Shown: piece by piece, positions 1 through 4,661 of the stretch
How the letters are laid out: the number at the start of each line of letters is the position of its first letter
How positions within the stretch are numbered: position 1 is the first letter of the stretch
Origin: an uncultured Acidobacteriota bacterium
GTDB lineage: Bacteria; Acidobacteriota; Terriglobia; Terriglobales; CAINCZ01
Direction: 5' to 3'
NCBI GenBank assembly: GCA_903847195.1
Contig: CAINCZ010000115.1
Location: forward strand, 1 to 6,382
Length of the DNA: 6,382 nucleotides
Notes under the pieces: generated by a model
Told to the model about the DNA's origin: nothing
The model's database searches: none
Seen by the model: only the letters and a program-made list of their open reading frames with translations
Position numbers and translations under genes: made by a program

Positions 1-94
1 GGCTGCGAGTGCGTGTAAAAGTCTCGGTGAGGCGCTGGCGGCGGTAGGCCTTTTCTCCCACGGCTGTCCCGCAACCCAAACCTTCTGGTACAGC
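1..94. other. left-edge stretch downstream of the recombinase, no assignable gene
   Basis: This stretch lies downstream of the recombinase stop on the minus strand and runs to the window edge. A minus-strand frame from a GTG at 61-59 is open to the edge for about 20 codons (begins MGEKAYRRQRLTETFT), and another minus frame is open throughout. Neither has a convincing ribosome binding site or a motif I recognise. It could be the beginning of the next gene of the mobile element, but 94 bases are too few to decide. Confidence 0.2.
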
Positions 95-742
95 TCAGGC
101 CGCGGTTTCCGGTGGCCTGTTTTCAGCTACTTGCAGGGGTGGCTGCGGCACCCCTTTTGAGACATCCGCTTCCGCCTGTTTCAGGACGCGGGCGACCGTG
201 GCGCGCGAGATGCCGAACTCCTTGGCGATCTGACCCAGGCTCTGCCCGTGCTGCCGGGACTGGAGCACGGCGTCCCGGTCTATCTCCAGCGGCCGGCGGC
301 CGATGTGGCGGCCTTCCAGGCGGGCGCGGCGCATACCGCAACGCACCCGCTCAACAATAAGGTTCCGCTCCAGTTCGGCGATGGCGCCGATGATGACCAC
401 GATGGCCCGCCCCAGCGAGCCACCGGTGTCGATGTTCTCCCGGAAGCTGATGAACTCGATGCCGACCCGGTTCAGTTCATCGAGCGTCTCCAGCAGATGG
501 CGGACCGAGCGGGCAACCCGGTCGAAAGCCCAGATCAGCACCACCTGGAAGCGGCCGCGGCGGGCGTCGGCCAGAAGCTGATCCAGGCCGGGACGCCGGG
601 CCTTCACCCCGCTGATCCGGTCGGTGTATTCCTCAACGATCGCCAGGCCGCGCTGGGTGGCCAGCAACCGGAGGTCGTGCAACTGGCTTTCCGGGTGCTG
701 GTCCACGGTGGATACGCGCAGGTACAGGGCGGCGCGTTTCAC
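95..742 (-). CDS. serine recombinase / resolvase-invertase family protein (215 aa)
   Basis: This is a site-specific serine recombinase that would cut and rejoin DNA through a 5'-phosphoserine link. The catalytic domain covers residues 1-140: the YLRVST motif carries Arg9 and the nucleophile Ser11, FDRVAR holds Asp74, Arg75 and Arg78, and the GRAIVVIIGAIAELERNLI segment (about 111-129) forms the start of the long E helix. GRRPLEIDRD leads into a C-terminal helix-turn-helix (about 150-190, with GISRATVARVL as recognition helix), followed by a 25-residue Pro-rich tail. The size fits small resolvases, not large serine integrases. The frame stays open to an ATG at 964, but its first 74 codons are Pro/Ser/Ala low-complexity and overlap another likely coding frame. 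I therefore choose the GTG at 742, whose GTGA overlap with the upstream stop suggests translational coupling. The substrate site and the parent element are unknown. Confidence 0.9.
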   Translation of the reverse strand: MKRAALYLRVSTVDQHPESQLHDLRLLATQRGLAIVEEYTDRISGVKARRPGLDQLLADARRGRFQVVLIWAFDRVARSVRHLLETLDELNRVGIEFISFRENIDTGGSLGRAIVVIIGAIAELERNLIVERVRCGMRRARLEGRHIGRRPLEIDRDAVLQSRQHGQSLGQIAKEFGISRATVARVLKQAEADVSKGVPQPPLQVAENRPPETAA

Positions 743-957
743 GCCCAGGGTTCCAGGCTGGCGATCTCGTCCCTCATCTGGCCGATCACCCCGTGCAGCA
801 GACGGAGATGCGGCAGGCGAGGCTGAGGCCGCCGGGCTTCGGCCAGCCATTCCAGTTGGAACAGTTGCAGGCGGGAGCGCACCTGGGAGAGCTGCTGGCG
901 GACCTGGGCGCGGGCGGGAGCGGGGCGAAGATGACGGCGACGACGAGTGATTTTCAT
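739..957 (-). CDS. small basic helical protein coupled to the recombinase (72 aa)
   Basis: This short protein starts with MKITRRRRHLRP. It continues as an Arg/Gln/Leu-rich stretch (about residues 15-45) likely to form an amphipathic helix or coiled coil, and ends MRDEIASLEPWA. No family is recognised. Its TGA (741-739) overlaps the GTG start of the recombinase in a GTGA arrangement, and AAGGAG lies 10 nt upstream of its ATG. These are the reasons to prefer it over the alternative that the recombinase begins at the ATG at 964 in the overlapping frame. A basic N-terminus with a helical body suggests a DNA-binding or recombinase-partner role, but that is inference. The main doubt is that in GC-rich DNA a 72-codon open frame can arise by chance. 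Confidence 0.55.
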   Translation of the reverse strand: MKITRRRRHLRPAPARAQVRQQLSQVRSRLQLFQLEWLAEARRPQPRLPHLRLLHGVIGQMRDEIASLEPWA

Positions 958-967
958 AGGGCATGAT

Positions 968-973
968 CTCCTT
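968..973 (-). promoter_or_regulatory. ribosome binding site AAGGAG of the small protein/recombinase pair
   Basis: AAGGAG on the minus strand stands 10 nt before the ATG at 957 and only 3 nt before the ATG at 964. The first spacing is somewhat long and the second is too short for efficient initiation. This supports starting the 72-residue protein at 957 and argues against the long 289-residue reading of the recombinase. Confidence 0.6.
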
Positions 974-1001
974 AGTATCTCAGCTATATCTAAGCTGTCA
1001 A
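974..1001 (-). promoter_or_regulatory. candidate sigma70-type promoter for the recombinase operon
   Basis: On the minus strand a perfect TTGACA (1001-996) is followed after 16 bp by GATACT (979-974), which matches TATAAT at four of six positions. Taking ATACTA as the -10 gives 17 bp. Transcription would start near 969-965, at or inside the ribosome binding site, so the message would have almost no leader. Either the true -10 lies further upstream or translation is near-leaderless. Confidence 0.5.
975..996. repeat. two tandem 11-bp repeats inside the promoter (operator-like)
   Basis: Read on the minus strand, AGCTTAGATAT (996-986) is followed directly by AGCTGAGATAC (985-975), with 9 of 11 positions identical. 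The 11-bp period is about one helical turn, so a protein could bind both copies on the same face. The repeats fill the -35/-10 spacer and overlap the -10. This is the expected place for a repressor site, or for part of a recombination site of a self-regulating resolvase. The binding protein is unknown. Confidence 0.5.
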
Positions 1002-1015
1002 GGATTACCCTATCG

Positions 1016-1045
1016 AATCCGACCCGCCGATCCAAAATCCGACCC
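1016..1045. repeat. 10-bp direct repeat at the recombinase/capsid-fragment junction
   Basis: AATCCGACCC occurs at 1016-1025 and again at 1036-1045, separated by 10 bp. The second copy ends where recognisable capsid-like coding sequence begins. It may be a footprint of the rearrangement that joined the recombinase module to the phage fragment, or part of a recombination site. A 10-bp match over so short a distance is suggestive but not conclusive. Confidence 0.4.
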
Positions 1046-1400
1046 CTACCAGGGCTTCTACAACAACAAGGGACTGGGACAGGGCCTCGGCCAGACCGCC
1101 GGCAACATCACCGGCCCCGAGTCGCTGCCGCAGAACCAGAACTCCAGCTTCCCGATCCCCGGCTACGCCAACTTCGGCGCCCTGCGGATCCTGGTCAGCC
1201 CGTTCCTGCGCTTCAACCCCGCGACCATGGAAACCGACATCATGATGGTCAACCGCCGTAACCTCGGCGCGATGATCGTCAAGGATGAGCCCATCGTGAA
1301 GTCGTGGGATGAGCCCATGTACGGCATCGGGAACATCGGCATCGAAGAGTCCTACGGATTCGGCGTGCTGAATGAAGGACAGGCGATCGCTGTGGGCTAA
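1041..1400 (+). pseudogene. 5'-truncated phage major capsid-like protein fragment (about 119 codons)
   Basis: The only plausible plus-strand coding sequence. It reads from about DPYQGFYNNKGLGQGL to ...GFGVLNEGQAIAVG and a TAA at 1398-1400. The C-terminal part has the texture of phage major coat proteins: NFGALRILVSPFLRF, a TDIMMVNRRNLGAMIV strand, an acidic KSWDEP loop, and a closing ESYGFGVLNEGQAIAV stretch like the receptor-side end of HK97-fold capsids. Such proteins normally exceed 280 residues, so the N-terminal half or more is missing. The frame continues upstream to an ATG at 963, but that portion runs through the recombinase promoter and is not capsid-like, and there is no fitting start signal. 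No other phage structural genes are present. The capsid assignment is by resemblance only and should be searched. Confidence 0.5.
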
Positions 1401-1503
1401 GTTGCCACTGTTTTGTTGATTTCTGCCTTTTAGACCAGGTGTTGATCGCCGCTGGCTGTTGCCGGGCGAGCAACCTGCTGCCGCGATCCAAGCCTTTGAG
1501 GTG

Positions 1504-1535
1504 GCTGGAAGCCGCATGAATGCCGGCCCGGATGG
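1504..1535. repeat. hairpin repeat, copy 1
   Basis: This copy begins GCTGGAAGCCGCATGAAT and matches the copy at 1622-1654 over its first 19-20 positions with a single 1-nt indel. The similarity continues more loosely to GGATGG. It carries an imperfect hairpin (GCCGC, loop, GCCGGC), and directly after it GGCCC (1525-1529) pairs with GGGCC (1534-1538). Confidence 0.5.
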
Positions 1536-1555
1536 GCCTCATCGGGTGGTCCGAC

Positions 1556-1589
1556 GGAGGGGTTTCCCGCTTGCTGGAGGAGTTTCCCG
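1556..1589. repeat. two 14-bp direct repeats spaced 20 bp apart
   Basis: GGAGGGGTTTCCCG (1556-1569) and GGAGGAGTTTCCCG (1576-1589) match at 13 of 14 positions. Both sit between the two hairpin repeats. No function is apparent. Confidence 0.45.
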
Positions 1590-1621
1590 GATACTGCTGC
1601 CGTGAATGAAGGGAGGGAGCT

Positions 1622-1654
1622 GCTGGAAGGCCGCATGAATAGCGGCTGAGATGG
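1622..1654. repeat. hairpin repeat, copy 2
   Basis: This copy begins GCTGGAAGGCCGCATGAAT. It contains a perfect stem of GCCGC (1630-1634) and GCGGC (1642-1646) around the 7-nt loop ATGAATA. It lies 118 bp from copy 1 in the same orientation. The stem size and repetition recall REP-like intergenic elements, but only two copies are visible. Confidence 0.5.
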
Positions 1655-1707
1655 CTTGCTGAGGACTGGTCCTGGGGCTGGGTAGGGTTCTCTGTGGGTG
1701 GGGTTGT

Positions 1708-1719
1708 TTATTTAAATAA
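1708..1719. repeat. 12-bp AT-only palindrome TTATTTAAATAA
   Basis: A perfect palindrome made only of A and T inside otherwise GC-rich, G-run-rich sequence. It could be a protein-binding or insertion-target site. Nothing around it shows which. Confidence 0.35.
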
Positions 1720-1751
1720 CAGCTGGTGCAGGGTGGCGTGTTGTTGATGAT

Positions 1752-1765
1752 GGGGACTTGTCCCC
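1752..1765. repeat. GGGGAC/GTCCCC inverted repeat
   Basis: GGGGAC (1752-1757) and GTCCCC (1760-1765) are perfectly complementary around TT. A run of seven C (1762-1768) overlaps the right arm. It sits just past the point where the transposase fragment stops matching, so it may mark a breakpoint or a degraded element end. There is no T run on either side, so I do not call it a terminator. Confidence 0.4.
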
Positions 1766-1776
1766 CCCGGCGCACA

Positions 1777-1872
1777 GGAAGGCCGTCCAGTCTTGGCACA
1801 TAGCTGATTGAAGCGAGCTCTCATATCGCGCAATGCCGCATCGGCCTGCGCCCTCAGCGGACGCAGCGAATT
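1777..1872 (-). pseudogene. IS5-family transposase remnant (about 32 codons)
   Basis: The minus frame reads NSLRPLRAQADAALRDM followed by RARFNQLCAKTGRPS. This has the pattern of the N-terminal region of IS5-group transposases, in which an [HN]PLRxIR stretch leads to a YAKxGRPSIPPE motif. After GRPS the frame gives CAPGG and then loses all resemblance at the G7 run. The usual 20-30 residues before LRPIR are also absent, because the frame is cut by the end of the neighbouring gene. No terminal inverted repeats or catalytic DDE residues remain, so it is an inert scrap of an insertion sequence. Its presence 5 bp from the stop of the LolA-like gene suggests an insertion and later deletion at this edge. 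The assignment rests on a short match recalled from the family. Confidence 0.55.
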
Positions 1873-1877
1873 GCTTC

Positions 1878-2636
1878 CTAGCGGCTGTCGGCCTGGGCCA
1901 GCGACTTTGCCGGGCATGCCGCCCGCTCCTGATTGATCGAGTAATGTGTGTACCTGATGGCGAGTGTCGCCACTCCGCCGAGCCGGACCTCGGTCTTGGA
2001 TTTGTTCTCAGCCGGCAGCCAGAATCCACCCACCTTAATATACGCGTGCTGGATCTTAATCTTGCTGATCCAGAGTGAAGGCCGCCGCGCCGGTTCCGCT
2101 TCGATTCTCATAACGGCATAATCGCTGGCATCCACCCACACTTTACCGCGGTAGAGAAACTTGCTGTCTGCCTTGGGCGAGACGCGTAATACGTACGCCT
2201 GACGCTGGTCGGCCACCTCGCGTCCTATCAGTTCGAATTGGTAGTTGTCGGTCGTCAGCGCGGTGCGCTGTTGCTGCTCTTCCGATGCCGCCTCCTGCTC
2301 ACTGTCCAACAGGCGTTTAAGGACCTTATTGACTATGAAAGGCGAGCCGGACTGCGACACGATGGAAAATGCCTTGCTGTTGGGCGCGACGTAGGAAGAG
2401 CAGACTTCGATCTCGGCTTCCTTGTTGCCGGGAAACCCTTTGTAAAGTAGGCGATAGGTACGTTCGCCGGTGTAATTCCTGAGTTCTGCCGCACGCTGCC
2501 GGTTGCGCAGCGTCATTGTTGCCACAATCTGCTCTACCGTCGGCTCGCCACCATCGGGTGCAGCCCAGGCTGCTCCGGAGCACAATAAGCTGAAGACGAG
2601 AAGTAGTCCGATGCGGATTGCACCGCCAGTCATCAT
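1878..2636 (-). CDS. exported LolA/RseB-like outer-membrane lipoprotein-sorting-type protein (252 aa)
   Basis: The protein opens with a Sec signal peptide: a hydrophobic stretch at residues 8-20 and a likely cleavage after AWA (residue 25). LLC in this stretch does not form a lipobox, because the residue before Cys is Leu. The mature part begins with a helix (VEQIVATMTLRNRQRAAELRN) and then alternating beta strands: YTGERTYRLLYKG, AYVLRVSPK, FLYRGKVWVDASDYAVMRIEAEP, YIKVGGFWLPAENKS and VRLGGVATLAIRYTHYSI. This pattern fits the half-barrel LolA/LolB/RseB fold, which binds lipid or lipoprotein, and such proteins are common in Acidobacteriota. The last ~15 residues (AACPAKSLAQADSR) are not typical and may have been altered by the adjacent IS scrap. 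Two ATGs are in tandem (2636 and 2633), and AAGGAG 8 nt upstream supports the first. It is the last gene of the operon. Its ligand is unknown, and LolA itself is not implied. Confidence 0.75.
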   Translation of the reverse strand: MMTGGAIRIGLLLVFSLLCSGAAWAAPDGGEPTVEQIVATMTLRNRQRAAELRNYTGERTYRLLYKGFPGNKEAEIEVCSSYVAPNSKAFSIVSQSGSPFIVNKVLKRLLDSEQEAASEEQQQRTALTTDNYQFELIGREVADQRQAYVLRVSPKADSKFLYRGKVWVDASDYAVMRIEAEPARRPSLWISKIKIQHAYIKVGGFWLPAENKSKTEVRLGGVATLAIRYTHYSINQERAACPAKSLAQADSR

Positions 2637-2644
2637 ATGTGTAT

Positions 2645-2650
2645 CTCCTT
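2645..2650 (-). promoter_or_regulatory. strong ribosome binding site of the LolA-like gene
   Basis: AAGGAG stands 8 nt before the ATG at 2636 and overlaps the TAA stop (2651-2649) of the upstream glycosyltransferase. A ribosome finishing that gene would therefore be placed on this site, indicating coupled translation. The leader through the start codon, AAGGAGATACACATATG, is unusually close to ideal. Confidence 0.75.
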
Positions 2651-4049
2651 ATCTGGGCCGCGGTAGCGCGCACGGCCCCTGTAGCGCAGCCTTGATGCGT
2701 GCCAGTTTGCTGTAGAGCTTGAACCCTGCTTGCGCGGCTCGCGCCAACCGTCCCTGCGTTACGGCCTGGTGACGGGCGGCGGCAGTGGAACAGAAGGCAG
2801 GCATGGCCTGCTGAATATTCAACTTCCCCGTGCCCACGGCATGAATCGCATCGTAAAGTCCAAGGAACGAATCGGTCACCGTCGGCCAGGAAAGCTGTTC
2901 GGCGGTGGCCCGCGCCTTGACAGCCCTTGCGTGCCGCAACTCCGGAGCTACTCTGGCCAAACGCACCGCTGCGGCTAACGAAGCGGCCGAGCCGTCCACG
3001 AGAAAGGCGTTGCCGTGGTTGGCGTAGGACTTTATACCGCCAGAGTCGGGGGCGATCACCGGCACGCCCGACGCCATTGCCTCCAGCGGAGCGATGCCAA
3101 AAGGCTCTCGGGCGTTTGGGTGCAGGAACAGATCGCTGCTGGCATAGATGCGGCTGAGGGCATCCCTGTCGCCCACATGTCCGAGAAATGTAATCTTGCC
3201 CGGCACACGCCTGGTGGCCTCGGCCGCCAGCGTTGCGCGTTGCTGTCCATCGCCAACCAGAAGCAGGCGGCAATCGCCGTCGTCCACGCCGAGCAGTTCC
3301 ATCATGTCGATCAGAAGGTCGAGGTTCTTCTCCGGCGCCAGGCGCCCGACATAGAGCAACACCAGAGAATCCTCGGTACCGCCGACGCGGGCGCGCAATT
3401 CAGCTCGCGACTGCGGCGAACCCTTATTCGGCGAGAAGCCCGCGAAGTCGACTCCCATGGGACGAATCCAGACACCCCGCTCTACCATGTGCCCAGCCTG
3501 GGCGGCGGAGCGCAGTTCGTCGGCGGTGTGGTCCGACACGGTGATGTGGTGGTCAAAGAAAGGGAAGTACAGGTACCGCATGTAGGTTGCGGAGAACTTC
3601 TCTCCCCAGAACGGCTGGTTCAAGTAGACCGCGACGTTCTGGTCCATGCGTTCGCAGCTCAGACCCACAATCACCGGGCGAGCATCAAATTCGTTGAGCA
3701 ACTTGAGCCGCAGCAACGGGCCGAGATAGTTGAGGCAGTATTTGTCGCAGACCTCAACCAGGTCCGGCTGCTCCGCCTGCAGGATGCGCTGGATGGCGCT
3801 GCCCGGCAGGAGAAAGCTATTAGGGAAGATCATGCGGTAGCCGGAGCTCAACGGTGCGGGGCGCGCCGCCACGTAGTAAATCCTACCGAACTCTCCCACA
3901 TCCATCATTTGGTCTTCTGGTCCGGGGACTACCAGCCGAATCCGGCGACGGTTGCGGTTGCCGGCATCGAGCAAGGCCCGATAGAAGGTCGCTATGCCGC
4001 CCGATTTATCGTGCCATGCGTTCGTCAGGTGAAGGGTCTTGATGTTCAT
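2649..4049 (-). CDS. family-4 glycosyltransferase, GT-B fold (466 aa)
   Basis: This is a retaining glycosyltransferase that would move a sugar from a nucleotide donor to an acceptor on the cytoplasmic side. The N-terminal domain opens MNIKTLHLTNAWHDKSGGIATFYRAL, with the glycine loop SGGI at 17-19. It also has a LVEVCDKY segment near 98-104 and DHHITVSDHT near 166-174. The C-terminal domain starts with the LVLLYVGRLAPEKNLDLLI motif (Arg236, Lys241 for donor phosphates) and carries the E-x7-E pair (Glu315, Glu323) in REPFGIAPLEAMASGVPVIAPDSGG. A ~60-residue C-terminal tail (after 405) is basic and Ala-rich and could be a membrane-associating helix. The open frame extends 158 codons further upstream, but that part overlaps the neighbour gene and is not protein-like. 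The ATG at 4049 lies 5 nt after the neighbour's TAG. Sugar and acceptor cannot be told. Confidence 0.9.
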   Translation of the reverse strand: MNIKTLHLTNAWHDKSGGIATFYRALLDAGNRNRRRIRLVVPGPEDQMMDVGEFGRIYYVAARPAPLSSGYRMIFPNSFLLPGSAIQRILQAEQPDLVEVCDKYCLNYLGPLLRLKLLNEFDARPVIVGLSCERMDQNVAVYLNQPFWGEKFSATYMRYLYFPFFDHHITVSDHTADELRSAAQAGHMVERGVWIRPMGVDFAGFSPNKGSPQSRAELRARVGGTEDSLVLLYVGRLAPEKNLDLLIDMMELLGVDDGDCRLLLVGDGQQRATLAAEATRRVPGKITFLGHVGDRDALSRIYASSDLFLHPNAREPFGIAPLEAMASGVPVIAPDSGGIKSYANHGNAFLVDGSAASLAAAVRLARVAPELRHARAVKARATAEQLSWPTVTDSFLGLYDAIHAVGTGKLNIQQAMPAFCSTAAARHQAVTQGRLARAAQAGFKLYSKLARIKAALQGPCALPRPR

Positions 4050-4054
4050 CGCAA

Positions 4055-4627
4055 CTAATCCGCCTCGGAGTGGAGAATCCATCGCAGGGGTGTCAGCAGG
4101 AAGCCGAGCACCAAGCCGGGTAGTGCCTTTAAATCCGAGCAGAAGGAGTGCGCCTCCTCGCCGACGAGCAACGTGCCACGGCACATGGCGTACCAGTTGA
4201 AGAGCGACGAGGCGGCCGATACCAGCAGTGACAGCAGCATGCCGGCGCCAATGTTGGGAGTACCTACGGACAGATGCAGCAATCCATCCAGAACCAAAGA
4301 CAGCATGGGAATCCAGAGCAGGATGACCAGGGCGGCCGCCCACTCGGGCCGCGTGTTGCGAAAGGCCTGAGTGGCCGCGGCGAAGATGCCCGCCGTGCCG
4401 ATGCGGAACGTCGTTTCTACGATGACCGCAAGCCAGACGCGGCGCCAGCCGTGTCCGATGGTGGTGAGCAAAAAGACCGGAGCACGCGCTGCGGCGCTCA
4501 GCACGGCAGCTTTCCAGTTCCACCTTATGACCAAGATGGTGAAGGGACGAGTGAACATCGAACGTAAGACTGATCCCACGCTATCTTGTCTTTCGAATTT
4601 CGGCGGCAGTAATGGGTCGGATTTCAC
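4055..4627 (-). CDS. multi-pass membrane protein of unknown function (190 aa from GTG; up to 218 aa)
   Basis: No family is recognised. After a soluble N-terminus (SDPLLPPKFERQDSVGSVLRSMFTRPF) come about four hydrophobic segments, near residues 40-57, 64-85, 97-118 and 126-146, plus a shorter one at 168-184. Residues are numbered from the GTG at 4627. In-frame ATGs at 4675 and 4711 would overlap the RhaT-like gene by 14 and 50 bp. The codons between 4628 and 4675 are A-rich and include AGA and ATA, unlike the rest, so they look like a purine-rich leader rather than coding sequence. The start remains uncertain. Its place between the RhaT-like transporter and a glycosyltransferase, 5 nt from the latter, suggests a role in the same envelope-glycan process, possibly as a membrane anchor or transport helper. 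Confidence 0.75.
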   Translation of the reverse strand: MKSDPLLPPKFERQDSVGSVLRSMFTRPFTILVIRWNWKAAVLSAAARAPVFLLTTIGHGWRRVWLAVIVETTFRIGTAGIFAAATQAFRNTRPEWAAALVILLWIPMLSLVLDGLLHLSVGTPNIGAGMLLSLLVSAASSLFNWYAMCRGTLLVGEEAHSFCSDLKALPGLVLGFLLTPLRWILHSEAD

Positions 4628-4661
4628 GAATATTGTTTTTCTCTTTTCTGGTTTTGCCGCC

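Larger units (their letters stand above)
1401..1776. other. intergenic debris region with short repeats, no gene
   Basis: Neither strand holds a credible gene here. Open frames are short, of odd composition, and lack ribosome binding sites. The stretch contains the hairpin repeat pair, the 20-bp-spaced GGAGG repeats, small palindromes and G-rich runs listed separately. No clear terminator (hairpin followed by a T run) was found for either the capsid fragment or the operon. Confidence 0.6.

Noticed and set aside
743..964. N-terminal 74-residue extension of the recombinase from the ATG at 964
   Set aside because: It is Pro/Ser/Ala low-complexity, the AAGGAG is only 3 nt from that ATG, and the overlapping frame ends in a clean GTGA junction with the GTG at 742.
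1284..1318. GATGAGCCCAT repeated 24 bp apart in the capsid-like fragment
   Set aside because: The repeat is in frame and encodes DEP twice in a plausible loop; it is likely ordinary coding sequence.
1504..1654. CRISPR array
   Set aside because: There are only two imperfect repeat copies, 118 bp apart, with no regular spacer structure and no cas genes.
1662..1673. AGGAC/GTCCT small inverted repeat as a terminator
   Set aside because: The arms are only 5 bp with a 2-nt loop and no T run follows on either strand.
1430..1799. Short minus-strand open frames in the intergenic region (62-90 codons)
   Set aside because: They mutually overlap, lack ribosome binding sites, and coincide with nucleotide repeats.
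3015..4058. 347-codon open frame antisense to the glycosyltransferase
   Set aside because: Its composition is that of a complementary shadow in GC-rich DNA, with no motif or ribosome binding site; the opposite strand has clear GT4 motifs.
4050..4523. 158-codon upstream extension of the complete glycosyltransferase frame
   Set aside because: It is Arg/His/Gly-rich, overlaps the membrane-protein gene, and the ATG at 4049 starts the typical GT-B N-terminus.
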